In this document: positions 21,900-34,956 of the stretch, piece by piece
How positions within the stretch are numbered: the first letter of the stretch is position 1
How the letters are laid out: each line of letters opens with the position of its first letter
Assembly: GCF_026212465.1 (NCBI RefSeq)
Contig: NC_080059.1
Coordinates: forward strand, 16,382,651 to 16,446,650
DNA from: Amaranthus tricolor
Lineage: Eukaryota > Streptophyta > Magnoliopsida > Caryophyllales > Amaranthaceae
Length of the DNA stretch: 64,000 bases
Direction of reading: 5' to 3'
Made by a program: the position numbers and the translations under genes
Notes under the pieces: generated by a model
What the model saw: only the letters and a program-made list of their open reading frames with translations
Database searches by the model: none
What the model was told of the DNA's origin: nothing

Positions 21900-24800
21900 T
21901 AATTATGGTAACTTGAGGTCGGGTCCGAATAGGGGAGTCAGTGGGAGCAGCGTAAACAAGATTTGGAACTAAGAGTAGAAACATGGAACATAGGCACTTA
22001 GAAGCCAAGTCTTTAAGGTTGGCGACAGAGCTAATTAAATACAGGATTCATGTGGCTTGTGTAAAGGAGACTAGGTGGAAGGGACAGAAAACAAGATGTG
22101 TAAAGGGATATAAGGTTGTCGTATGTAGGCTTAGACGACAAACATAGTAAAATTGGTATCCTTGTGTCTAACGACATCCTAAACTAACTGGTCGAAGTGA
22201 GGAGGTGCAAGGATAAAATTATGTTAGTCAGGATAGTTGTGGGGAAAAGGTTATATCAATCATTAGTGCTTATTGGCCTTAACTTGGGCTCGATAAGCAG
22301 GTGAAGCGCAAGTTCTGGGATAACTTAGGAGACTCTATAAGGATGATCTCAAAAGATGAAAAGGTTTTCCTTATAGGAAACTTTAATGGACCTATAGGGA
22401 AAGTGGTAGATAAATATAATTTGATTCATGGAGGTTTTGGTTTCAGTGTAAGGAAAAAAGTGGAGAGAATTTGCTTGAGTATACACTTGCTAATGAGTTG
22501 GTTATTGGAAACTCAAATTTTAGAAAGAAAGATAAGTGTTTGATTACATATAAGAGTGCTGGGTATGCAAACCAAAACGAATACTATTTAGTACGCAAGG
22601 GGTATCGGACCTCGTACTTGGATTGTAAACTGGTATTGGGTATAGAGATGCCAACCAACACAGGTTATTGGTGTTTCAAATAAGAAAGAAAATTGTCAAG
22701 AAGAAGATATAGTTTAAGTGAAGGATCTTGTGGAGTAGCATAAAAGGGGAGATGAACACAACCTTGTCAAGCAAGATAAATTCTTTGAGCTACCCAAGTC
22801 AATTTGAAAATGCAAATCAAATGTGAGTAACTATGGCCGAAACCATTCAAGAAGCGACAAAACTTTAGGGGTGTCAACAGGAAAACCAAAGGTGTATAAA
22901 GAGTCATTATGGTGGAACGAGGAGGTTCACAAGAAGATAAAAGATAAAAACAAAAGATTTAAGGAACTGATGGCATGCGCGGAATAAGAGGATAGGAAAC
23001 ATAAGAAAGAGAGCTACAAAGAAGTAAAGCAGGCGGCAAAGAAAGCCGTTGTAGAGGCAAAAAGTCGTGCCTATGAGGACTTTTGTCAAAAGCTTGATAC
23101 CATTGAGGGGGAGAAGAATATTTTTAAGCTAGCAAAAGCTAGGTCCAGGAAGAAGCAAGACATAGAAATAGTGAAATATATAAAGTGTGAGGAAGGACGA
23201 CTGCTTTTGGGACAAGAGGTCATCAAAATAAGATGGTGTTAGTATTTCTCTCAACCTCTCAATGATTCTGGGGGCAAACGAGGAGGTTAGACAGACTTTC
23301 GAAGTCGAAAGAACACATGACTATAGGTCAACCAGTGACATTACTATAAAGGATTAAGAGACGCTCTCAAAAAGATGGGGAGAACAAACGCAGTTAAACC
23401 TGATAACATAATAATTGAGTTGTGGAGGGGACTAGGAGTAGAGGGTATTCATTGGCTGACAAACCTCTTTAATGTTATCCCGGGGACACATAAGACGCCA
23501 GAAGAATGGAGGAACAACACACTTATCTCGTTGTATAAGAACAAAGGTGATACGCAAGTATACAGAAACTATAGAGGGATCAAACTTCTAAGCTACACAA
23601 TGAAATTTTGGGAAAGAGGGATAGAGAAGAGAATCAGACAAGAGACGGTGATGAAAAAGAACCAATTTGGATTTATGCCAGGAACATCAACTATTGAGGT
23701 TATCCATGTTTTGAGAAGATTGATGGAAAAATATAGGGAACGAAAGAAGGATTTGCATATGGTGTTCATTGACTTGGAGAAAGTGTATGATAGCATATCA
23801 CGAGGCATCATTTGGGATAGCCTTAAGGCTAGATGTATTTCATAAAGGTTCATTGAGGCTATATGGAATATGTATGACATAGTAACTAACATTTAAACAC
23901 CAGTAGGGATAACAGAGTCGTTCCTAGTTAAAGTATGCCTACATCAGGGATAAAAGCTAAGCCCTTTTATTTTTATGGTCATTATGGAAGAGATTTCTAA
24001 ATCGATGTGGGAGATTGTACCGTGGTGCATGTTATTTGCTGATGATATCGTGTTGTTAGCTGAAATTAAGGAGGAAGTTAATAATAAATCGGAAGAGTGA
24101 AGGGCAGTTTTAGAAGGTAGAGGGTTGCGCCTAAGTCGTCCAAAGACTAAATATTTATGATTCGACTTTAGTAGGACATCACCGAAAAGGGAGCCAGAGG
24201 TAACCATTGGTGAACAAGTTGTTGCAAGTATGACCAAGTTTAAGTATTTAGGATTGATTATTCATACAAATGGAGAGATTGATAGAGATATTACTCATCG
24301 AATACGAGCGGGTTGGCTATAGTGACGAGCAGCCACAAGGGTACTATGTGATAGGAAGATTCCAAGGAGGTTTAAAGGTAAATTTAATCGAGTTGCAATC
24401 GGGCATGTTTTGCTGTATAGGCAAAATGTTGGCCCGTAAAACTACCTTTGAATTTAAGATGGAAGTTATAAAAATGCGTATGTTGAGATGGATGTGCTAT
24501 AACACAATGATGGATAGAATCAGGAACTAGGAGTTTAGACAAAAACTAAGGGTTGCCCTTATTTCTGCAAAGATGTATTAAAATAGATTGAGGTGCTTTG
24601 GGCACGTGCAGAGAGAGAAGTTTAATGCTCCATAGTGGAGGGTAAGAGAAGTCAAGGAGGACCTAGGAGAACGGGGGAAGAACAAATAAAAAATGACTTG
24701 CATGACCTACACATCTCTCAGGAGCTCACCAGGGATAGGGATAGTTGGAGGTGCATTATCCATGTCTTAGACTACTGATACTCTTTCGCTTACCAGTTGG

Positions 24801-25091
24801 TGTTTTTGTTTTTTGTTTTTTCCTTTTGACATATCATTCTTTTATTCTTTTTTATCTAGTTATTTTTATTTATTTAAATGTATTTTTTTGAATGTTTTTG
24901 ACTACTAAGGTTTTTCTCATGATTAATCTGTGGATATGTCTCGAGTAGAAGGACTCCTTGGCATCACTCTTTTTTAAGGGTATGAGTTTCCGCCTTCATT
25001 CCCTCCCTAGACCCTGATCATAGTTTTTTTCCTAAGAGTGGAATACACTAGGTAAGATGATGACGATGATGATGAGGATGATGATGATGAT
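21900..25091 (+). mobile_element. RTE-type LINE, degenerate
   Basis: In order, on the plus strand: an APE-type endonuclease beginning near 21965 (ETWNIGT, then KETRWKGQKTR), with EKVFLIGNFNG at about 22360. A linker with KKAVVEAKSRAYEDF lies at about 23040. The reverse transcriptase follows (VKPDNIIIELWRGLG at 23394; EEWRNNTLISLYKNKGD; MKKNQFGFMPGTSTIE; MVFIDLEKVYD). Its FADD catalytic motif is at 24035-24046 and the C-terminal tail LRWMCYNTMMDRIRN at about 24485-24530. A conserved-looking 3' untranslated region ends in a GATGAT-rich tail, as in plant RTE elements. Many stops and frameshifts make it inactive. Confidence 0.88.
23375..24046 (+). pseudogene. LINE reverse transcriptase remnant
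   Basis: An uninterrupted part at 23375-23845 covers RT blocks up to the first catalytic Asp (FIDLEKVYDSI). After a stop, the frame continues to MLFADDIVLL at about 24029-24058, the active-site motif (FADD in place of YADD, common in this clade). It is a broken reverse transcriptase without downstream integrity. Confidence 0.85.
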
Positions 25092-25092
25092 A
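25056..25092 (+). repeat. GATGAT tail of LINE
   Basis: GATGATGACGATGATGATGA and following units form the 3' end of the RTE element. RTE LINEs typically end in such short tandem repeats and not in poly(A). Confidence 0.8.
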
Positions 25093-27300
25093 GGGGGAGT
25101 TTGTCTAGAATAATACTAACATTTTTTTACAATAGGCTAATTGACAAAAAAAAAAAACAAAGGTAAATTAATGGTTAAACCAAAGTGAGTATTATTCTAG
25201 GAGAATACACCCCTAAGTTGGTATTATTTATACTTAATCAAAAGTTAGTATTATTATAGAAAAATCAGTAAAGATTTGTATTATTCACATTAATTTTTTC
25301 TTAAAAAAATAATTTTTAGAGTGAACTTAGTGCACATTACTTTAATCTTAATATGTTAGTAGGGTAGTAGACTTGAGAGAGAGAAGTGTAAGTTAATGGA
25401 GTAAAGGAAAGCATTAGGTGTACAGTGAACGATATTGCACAATAAATAATATGGACTAATTTATACAAGACTTTTTGCATTCCTTTTTTAGAAAGCATCA
25501 TAAGCTTGTGATATAGAAAGCATGTGAAATATAAATATATTACCAATTGTAATAGGTACCTTTAATTGTTTTTTTCCTTGAAATAAACATATATTTACCA
25601 ATTGTAATAGGGACCTTCAAATTTTTTACTTGATATGATATTAAGTTGTGACTAAATTATATGTCGATCAATGTAATTGAATCTATTTAGTGGTTGAAAA
25701 CTTTTTATTTTATCTTTGTAATAGAAAATCAATTCTTATCACTTATACGAAGTTCACCATTCATCCCTATTCCCTATAGGTTACAGTGAAATCAAAAAAT
25801 AAAACAGTAGAATTGAAAAAAACATTTCTATAATCTAAGACAAAGTCGATTAAGTTATTAAAAAATTCTAAAATCATACTTTGTATATATATATAAAGGC
25901 TCATACACAAAACTAGAGTTTATTTATACTACTTTGTCTTGCTTTTGTCTTATTTTTGGTGTGTTCTTAGTTTTTATTTTTCTTTTTTAATTGGAGGGGC
26001 TCTCTTTAATCGCAACTATTTTTGATAAGTGTATGGGATGTTGTCCTCCAAACTTACCTAGACCTGAATAAAAGCTAATTATATGAATGTGATATGTTTA
26101 GTGTAATATGATGATAATGATTAATCAACCCTTATTTCAAAAATTATAAATTAATAGAGTCAGGGTTAAAATACAAACGACACGCATTAGGAGGGAAAAA
26201 ATATTAAATACATTAGTTAAAAATGTAATATTTTTGGATAGAAAATATAATAGACTCGCGTTGGGAGGGGGCAAATATCCGATACATTAGTTAAAAATGT
26301 TCTACAATGTAATACAAAGTCGATTAAATTATGAGAAATACTAAAATTATATATAAACATTCAAACACAATAGATACACATAACATGTTTAAAAGGGGAG
26401 CTAAATAGTCCCCTCCATGTAGTCTGTAGGAGATAAACCATACGTTAGAAAAAAAATATTTAACATTTCTAATTAAAATTTTTTTAACACATAATCATAG
26501 GAATATAAATATTATGTTTGTAAATCTAAACATCATAAAAAAAAGTCATTAACAATTATGAGATTTAAAAAAATAAAATAATAGATATATCACATGTTAC
26601 ATGTGTTTGGGGCACGAGATTATACATGCAAACACAATTTAGAGTGTCTTGTGTTCTCTAAAATTAGAGACAAAGTTTCAGTATATATGTTGTGTTGTGG
26701 CCAGTAAGCATGTTTTTGGCCTTCCACCGTCGTTTAATTACTCCAAATAATTTGCAAATTAATTAAACTAACGATGCATCTAAAGCTAAAAGACAATTTA
26801 CTACTAAACTACAAACATTGAGTAATTAGAGATTAAATATTAATAAAAAGCTAGCTTAATTATGTTCGCTTCTTTTCTGATAATCTTATATTAGCTTAGC
26901 TCTAGTGTTTGCTGGAACTTTGTACACCACCTTACCGCAAAACATGCATGTTATTTTAGCAGGTCGTAGTGGATTTAAAGAATTAAGGAAAGTATACTTA
27001 GATGAATTAAATATGGAAAACGAATCGTCCAAAACAATATGTTCACCAATCCGCTACCAATAATTTACGTTTGGGTTATTATATTTAATAATTCAATCTT
27101 TACTAAGTTTTTACGCTCAGCATACCTAATGATCTAAACCACCACAAACTCACTCTCTGAACACTACAACCCCTGCTTCTCCCCTCCTACAAATATATAT
27201 TAAAGATTAGATTATTAGAAAAAAAAAATCAATAAGTGGGATTATTATAGCGAATAAGTGGAACGTTAGATTATTTTCGATTAATTTTTCCTTGTTTTAA
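25093..27300. other. AT-rich intergenic DNA
   Basis: No gene or structured repeat recognised. It includes poly(A)/poly(T) runs and a short (TA)n at about 25883. ATACATTAGTTAAAAATGT recurs (about 26207 and 26281), a small direct repeat. Confidence 0.4.
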
Positions 27301-28240
27301 TAGAGGTGATGATAGGCGGGTTCAAGCGGATAGCCAACGCTCAAATACTCAAAAGTTTGCACGCCATTATGGACCTAATTTTTTTGCCGCTATCTGCTCT
27401 TTTTATTAGCGGGCTAAAGCCGCAGTTAAGCGGACATAACATATATTACAAATTAAAAATAATCTTAAAAATCCAAACAAGAAATATGATCACAATATAA
27501 GATCTAAAGTTAAATCATAACATCAATAAAAAATTATATAATAAATTTTTCCAAAGTACTCCAAATACAAAAATATTCTCAAAAGTTGAGACATTTGACG
27601 ATGCAGGAAGGGTATATAAGGTAGTGAAGTAGTCTAAAGCAAGTCGGGTTAGTTTTTCATCAAGCCTACTGTATGGGTCATGAAACCTAAAGGTCTAGAC
27701 CTGACCCAACCCTAATTTAAGGGTCGGATTTAGATCCATGACCTAAGGGTCCAGATTCGAGTTTTGGTCCATTCTTATGAGACTCAAATCCGACCCATAG
27801 ACCCTTTTGCATCTACTTTGTCTAAAACAAATTATATAGTAGCTATTATGTGTGATTTGGAACATTGTCGGTGTATGTAATTTGAAATGTGGTTGTTGTA
27901 TCCATACTTAATGAATATTTCGTGTTAAGAACTTAAATGTTGGAAAACATCATAAAGTATTAAAAGATTCTTATTAGTTTAAAATAAAGTTAAACGAATT
28001 GACGAAAACAGTAAAATGTATTTTTAAGTTTTTTAAAAAAATAAAATATTATTTGGACCCAAATCTAGACCCTAGAGCCGCCAGACCATAAGGGTCTAGG
28101 TCTAGGTATAAATTTCCTTACCCTATTTATGTGTTTGAATTTGAGTCCAATAAAAAAAATAGGATCTAAATTTAAGTCTAGTTAAACCTGGTTAAACCTG
28201 ATCCAAATCCAAACCATCCACGTGATAAAAATTTTATACA
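27301..28240. mobile_element. Possible hAT-like non-autonomous element
   Basis: The region starts TAGAGGTGATGATAGGCGGG, resembling hAT termini. It is full of short motifs around GGGTCTAGA/TCTAGACCC in both orientations (27640-27810 and 28055-28130), ending in CCAAATCCAAACCATCCACG. Such motif-dense ends are typical of hAT-type non-autonomous elements. No clear terminal pair or 8-bp duplication could be fixed, so the limits are approximate. Confidence 0.35.
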
Positions 28241-29103
28241 TCAAAAATTTTTGACGCTCACAAAGCTATAACTTATATGCGCAACATTATTAAAATTTTG
28301 GTAGTCCGAATGTTAAGTTACGGGCAACAAAAAAATACTATCGCCTAAATATTAAGTTATGAGAAAAAAAATATTACTTATTAGGCCAAATGTCAACTTA
28401 TGGGCAACAAAATAATTACTTTGTACCCTATTAGCTGTTTTTGGACGTCTAGTAAAAATTTGGTAGCCCACAAACTGCCTTTAGACGACAAGTAATACTT
28501 TCCATAGCCCAAATCTGTCTTTGGATGACAACACTTCAAAAAAAGACAACTTACCGACTACCCAAAACAGTCGAAAATTAGTCGGTATAGCTCTATACCG
28601 ACTAAATTCCGACTGTTTTGTGGTAGTCGACTCAAAATGGTCGGAAATTCATTTTAGTAGGAAAAATATCAGAATTTCCGACTAATTAAGGTTAGTCGGA
28701 AACTTAGTCAGAAATTCCGACTACTAAGTTAGTCGGAAATTAGTCGGTAAGCACTATTTTATAATTCAACCCAAAATGACAAGAAAAAGATTTTTAAAAG
28801 CTCTCCGACCAATTTTCCGACTACGACTGCCTTTGGACGAGACTGATAATTATCTGTAGCACAAAAGCTGCCTTTTGGACATCAAGTAATAATTTGGTAG
28901 CCAACGAATCGTCTTTGGAAAACGAGAGATACAATTTGTAGCACAAAAGCTACCTTTTGACGTCAAATAATAATATTTTGAAGCACATAAATCGTCTTTG
29001 GATATAAGTGATAATTTTGTCGCCCATGTTAAAGCATCTGCCACAATTATTTTTGTTGCCCAAAAGAAGTAATTTTGTCGCCCAATGTGTATTTTCTTGT
29101 AGT
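28241..29103. mobile_element. CACTA end with subterminal repeat array
   Basis: The right end reads TTTTCTTGTAGTG (complement CACTACAAGAAAA), a classic CACTA terminus at 29103. Inside are about eight degenerate units around CTGCCTTTGGACGACAAGTA and GTAGCCCACAAA. These are likely transposase-binding subterminal repeats. A foreign block with CGACTA/TAGTCGG motifs interrupts them at about 28525-28825. The left terminus is not seen, so this is truncated or internally deleted. Confidence 0.7.
28525..28825. mobile_element. Nested element with TAGTCGG repeats
   Basis: Many copies of GTCGGAAATTAGTCGG-like words in both orientations form a block starting ACTTCAAAAAAAGAC. It ends near CCGACTACGACTG, where the host CACTA repeat (CTGCCTTTGGACGA) resumes. 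The motif style fits another CACTA subterminal region. Exact ends are uncertain. Confidence 0.5.
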
Positions 29104-29624
29104 GCATATCGTATTTAATCATTTAGTGAAAACACTCAAAAAAAAACCATTATATTTCAAGCATTAAGAACATGTTTAAACGTATATATGCAAATTTTTA
29201 ATGATCCTTTCCTTGTAAGTTGCAATAATTATCAATATGTCTTGAAGTTTGAGCTTCAATTGGAAAAAATGATTCATATTTTGACAAATCGAAAAGATAA
29301 TGAACAAGTATTAGCCCTCAGTTTCTCATTGGTTGATCATACTCATTAAAATGGATAATAATTCTTTTTCCCGGTGGTAAACACTAAGCATACTTAGCAA
29401 CTATTATCCCCTATATTATCCCCATTTTTGAAGGCTTATTCTCTTTTAATATCTATTTATTAAATAAAAATTAAATCAAAAAATAAACCAAAACTATTAA
29501 TTATCATTGAAATTGATTAAAGCCAAAAGCACAACAACACATGCTCAAAAGAGAAGACATGTCAATTTTAAACAATTATGTTGGATACAAATTGGTGCAA
29601 AGTAAAACAAGTAACAAAATTGAA

Positions 29625-29768
29625 CAACTAATCACTTTTTATCCCCTCAATATATCATATATCAAATTCGTTGACATGCAAAAACAAAGAAAAACGACTA
29701 ATCACTCTTTATCACCTCAATACATTATCATATATGAAATCGGTTGTGATGCCAAATCAAAGAAAAAG
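29625..29768. repeat. Two ~70-bp direct repeats
   Basis: CTAATCACTTTTTATCCCCT and CTAATCACTCTTTATCACCT open two consecutive similar units that also share CATATATCAAAT/CATATATGAAAT and AAACAAAGAAAAA-type ends. Confidence 0.6.
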
Positions 29769-29953
29769 AGATTTTTAGATCAGAAGATGAAATCTGTCCA
29801 TGAAGAGAAACTAATAATGAAGACTTAGTGATCAAAACACATGCAATTACTAAATTAGGCATTAATTAATAGTCATCACATTCCTATTTTCTATTACAAA
29901 ATTTCAATCTTTTTTAGATTGATCATTTACATTAAAATTTGTTTTGCTTGACT

Positions 29954-30202
29954 TGTGTTGGAAATACTTCACATGTGAGACAAGATCCCACGTCGATAAA
30001 ATAGTGGGTTGTTGACTTACACATATAGTGGGTGAGCTAATCTTCCTACCACCATATGGTTTTGGGAAATAATGAACCTCACCAAGTGTATGTGCAAGTC
30101 AACGCTCTTGACTCGTGGATTTGTAGGCTCAAGCCCACGGGTCTTCCATGTCCACACGAGTGGGCCACGGTGGAAATTATGTGACGAATTGTCACGGCTT
30201 AA
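29954..30202. mobile_element. Small LTR-like insertion in CACTA remnant
   Basis: This block, TGTGTTGGAAATACTTCACA to GTCACGGCTTAA, interrupts a sequence that is continuous in the related CACTA copy (CTTGACTAGAAATAACAAATGG near 18427). It is more GC-rich than its surroundings. It has LTR-like features such as TGTTGG at the start and CCCACGTCG internally. Flanks TGACT (29949-29953) and TAACT (30203-30207) match at 4 of 5 bases. A TRIM or solo LTR is likely; a SINE is less likely because no A/B box is evident. Confidence 0.6.
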
Positions 30203-30640
30203 TAACTTGCAACAATAAATGGCTCATTAGTTAACAAACAATCCGAGTGAATCAACTTAGAGATGTTCAATCAGTATAATCTAGTGGCAATTTTATTAAA
30301 CTTGAAACCATCAATCACATGACCCTTCATCCTCTTAGCATATCAGGTTGGACAACAAGCCAAAACTATTAACAGTCTTCCTATATGCAGTACTAGCTAG
30401 CTTCATCATTTTTTTTTACTCGCAAATATTATATGCAACTTTTCACACGGATTAGAATTGTACACAATTTAATATGTTATCTTCATAATTTTAAATTAAA
30501 CCAAAAAATTTTAAATATTTTACCCCTCTAAATAAGGGGCATCAGCAATATTATTCCAAGTGTATGATGATATTTTTAAAAAGTAAAAATATAATCATAT
30601 GGATCATTCTTTCTTTCTGTTTTCAAAAATCATTTTATGT

Positions 30641-31015
30641 CACTACAACATAATTTGTTTTTTCGTGAGATATATTTAGCGATACTTAATTTAAATATCG
30701 CTATACTTCGAATTTCTACGAGTATATATTGAGGATTTAGTGAGATTTATTATTATACCTTTTAGCAGCATAATAAAAATTCACACTAAAGCTTTTTGGG
30801 ACATAGCATCTAGTGACATTTCTCACAAATGTCACTATAGAGTATAGTAACAATTACATATGCCATTAAAGACCAAATAAAATGTCGCTAAATAAATCAC
30901 TTTATAATGGAACATATAATAAAAACCAATAATTACTACACTAAAAATATAAATCAGTGGCATTTTTTTAATGCCACTAAATTCAATGTCGCAACAAGTT
31001 AAATATGTTGTAATG
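30641..31015. mobile_element. CACTA-type MITE with TGT duplication
   Basis: The left end CACTACAACATAATTTG is mirrored by the right end, whose complement reads CATTACAACATATTT. A 3-bp duplication TGT lies at 30638-30640 and 31016-31018, the size expected for CACTA elements. The interior has repeated GTGACATTT/AATGTCACT words in both orientations. It has no coding capacity; 375 bp. Confidence 0.75.
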
Positions 31016-32918
<1,903 letters not shown>

Positions 32919-33124
32919 AATGGCTTTACAAATTATAAGAAAATAAAAAATAAATAAATAAAAAAGTAAACTTCAAAAAGTAGATGGTATGATCTCTTCC
33001 TCATTTCTTTTGCAATTCTTTCATTCCTTTTTTTTTTTTTTTCCTTTTTTACACTCAAAAAAGCAAAACAAAAGAAATTAGTTATTAGAATCAAATCTTT
33101 AAAAAAAATTATAAAAAAAAAAAT

Positions 33125-34093
33125 CTATGCATGAGTTAGGATGTTTAGGAGAGAAACTCTTGTGCTTATTAAACTCCTAAACACTCTTTCACTTCCTTTT
33201 TCCATGTTTCCAATACAATCTTCCAACTCTTGCATTCCCTTTAAAACTCTCATTCTCGTTAGTTCTTCATCATTGTTTTTATTATTCCTTTTCTTTTTCT
33301 CATCCTTACAATTCTTTATCAACTCTAACAAGTTTTCCACTTCTTTTATCATGCTTTGGAACTCTTCGATCATCCCTTGTTCTTCCTTTTTAATTATTTT
33401 CCTTCCAATCCCAAAACTGGCCCAAATGGGCTTTCGGCAAGGCCCAAAAGAGCCCGACACGGAATCAAACACCGCCTCGGAAACCGAGGCTATAGCTTTG
33501 TGGACGTCTCTAATTACATGTCCAAGCTCGTCGTCGTAATCGGACACGATGGTCGTAGTTGACGCCGACGGCGGTTCGAGGGTGGATGATGTGACGGAGG
33601 ATATAAGCTTGCCTACGTCACCAGCAATCTTCTTTTGGGACTTGATAAAAAGAGACAAGTTTGAGTCATCCTTCCTACGGACCGCAACTTGGGCCGCGGA
33701 AACCTCCTCTTTAAGACCCAACAGGGAAGCCTGAAAGATTCCATAGGCGTCCACGAACCGGAGAAATTCTTCAAGAAGTTTCTCAACGAGGTTGGTTTTG
33801 GAGGAAAGAGAATCTTGAGTCAAAGGCAGCTGGAGGACATCGTCAAGTGAATCTAAAACACCCTTCAAACGACTCAACCCATCAACAACAAATCGTGATC
33901 CAGGCCCGGTCTGAGCCCGCTCCCAAACCCAAAGCTCCGTAACCTCTTCACGGAGCTGCGGGATCAATGGGTGCGGTCGGCCACATGGTAATGAGGCAGA
34001 TCGCACATGGTAAGACTTGGGAGAGGGCCCACTTGGCCGGGTGTTTGGGGTCGGCTGATTAGGAAACGAAACGGTTCGACGGTATCTTCCCAT
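33125..34093 (-). CDS. DUF241-family protein (PF03087), single exon
   Basis: Predicted 322-residue protein of the plant-specific DUF241 family, whose members are small, mostly intronless genes of unknown biochemical role. I start at MGRYRRTVSF (34093). An in-frame ATG three codons upstream (34102) is possible, but family members usually start with a short basic MG/MA-type leader. Visible family features are a basic, Ser-rich N-terminus with HVRSASLP at about residue 29, and the REEVTELWVWE segment. A predicted helical body carries GLSRLKGVLDSLDDVLQLP and FQASLLGLKEEVSAAQVAVRRK. A long coiled-coil-like C-terminal half contains MQELEDCIGNMEKGSERVFRSLISTRVSLLNIL. No membrane segment or signal peptide is evident. 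The coding sequence is clearly richer in G+C than its surroundings. It stands alone between TE blocks, looks complete, and has a TATA box upstream. Function is not known. Confidence 0.92.
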   Translation of the reverse strand: MGRYRRTVSFPNQPTPNTRPSGPSPKSYHVRSASLPCGRPHPLIPQLREEVTELWVWERAQTGPGSRFVVDGLSRLKGVLDSLDDVLQLPLTQDSLSSKTNLVEKLLEEFLRFVDAYGIFQASLLGLKEEVSAAQVAVRRKDDSNLSLFIKSQKKIAGDVGKLISSVTSSTLEPPSASTTTIVSDYDDELGHVIRDVHKAIASVSEAVFDSVSGSFGPCRKPIWASFGIGRKIIKKEEQGMIEEFQSMIKEVENLLELIKNCKDEKKKRNNKNNDEELTRMRVLKGMQELEDCIGNMEKGSERVFRSLISTRVSLLNILTHA

Positions 34094-34220
34094 GTTATAC
34101 AAAAAGGGTATGGTTTTGTTTGTTAGAAAAATAGAAGATTTTATTTGTAGAAAAAAATTGAGAAGAAAAAATAAATAGAAATGGAAATGAGAATGACGAA
34201 GGAGAGGCAGATTGAGCGGG

Positions 34221-34228
34221 TTTATAAA
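34221..34228 (-). promoter_or_regulatory. TATA box of DUF241 gene
   Basis: TTTATAAA on the minus strand, in the context CCCTTTATAAACCCGC, about 130 bp upstream of the start codon. The spacing leaves room for a roughly 100-nt leader. Confidence 0.65.
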
Positions 34229-34451
34229 GGGTCGTTATTGGTTAAGAAGAGATCCAGTATTTAATTAATACATAAATAAATGAATAATTTAGTGTATAGT
34301 GTAGGCGCGCACGAGTGGGTTAAGACTTAAGAGTAGTAGTGGAGACTTAACAAGTACAGGCTGGGAAGGCCATGTGGATATGAACAGAGATACGCTAGTA
34401 ACAGGTAAATGCAAATTCTCAAATATGACCATCTTGTGGGTAAAATTATTT

Positions 34452-34947
34452 TTGTTGGTTTGATTTAATATATAATTACAGTGTTAAATGATTATTTTTT
34501 ATAGTTTTAAATTGGTTATTTATAATTTTAAGTAATCATTTAGGAAATAAGCTAGTAATATGAGCTTGTTTGTTTGTGTGATGCTCTTATATAAGATTTG
34601 CAAAAAAAATAAATCATACTTGCTGCTATTCTTCCTATTGCATTCATTTTATTATTATTATTATTATTTACTTATTATTCTTAATTTTTATTTTATTTTT
34701 TTATTCTATAAGTTAAAATATATTCAAATGGATTTTTGTTTCATTTGTTTCAATGCAAATATTATTAATATCAACTTGTTATTATTTTAAATTATACGTA
34801 ATTAAATATATTAATAATTAAAATATTATCTCGTTAAGTATAAAAAAAATAAATGGATCACTATAAACTGAATAGAATGGATTATTATTTTCATTTTTTT
34901 TCATGATTTGTGCATTAATTGAATATTACTTTCACGGTTCTATATTA
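34452..34947. repeat. Duplicated block, copy A
   Basis: Diverged direct copy of 37518-38260. Shared landmarks are TGATTATTTTTTATAGTTTTA, TTCTATAAGTTAAAATATAT, ATTAAAATATTATC and TTTCATGATTT-TGCATTAATT in the same order. This copy lacks the 260-bp hAT-like insertion present in copy B. It stops at the Mutator-type element at 34957. Confidence 0.75.
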
Positions 34948-34956
34948 TTACATTAA

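Larger units (their letters stand above)
29230..30400 (-). pseudogene. Second CACTA remnant, related to 16255-19650
   Basis: Nucleotide similarity by eye links 29290-29450 to 16670-16840 (the Ptta-type gene) and 30210-30390 to 18430-18760 (DUF4216 part of TNP2). Gene order and strand are the same. The coding frames are destroyed. Between them lies a 249-bp LTR-like insertion (29954-30202). A tandem repeat of about 70 bp is at 29625-29768, where an open plus-strand frame is only incidental. Confidence 0.65.

Noticed and set aside
29541..29828. 95-codon plus-strand open frame
   Set aside because: It spans a direct repeat in a degraded CACTA region and has no recognisable domain.
33141..33734. 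Open frames on the plus strand opposite the DUF241 gene
   Set aside because: They are antisense shadows of a clear family member.
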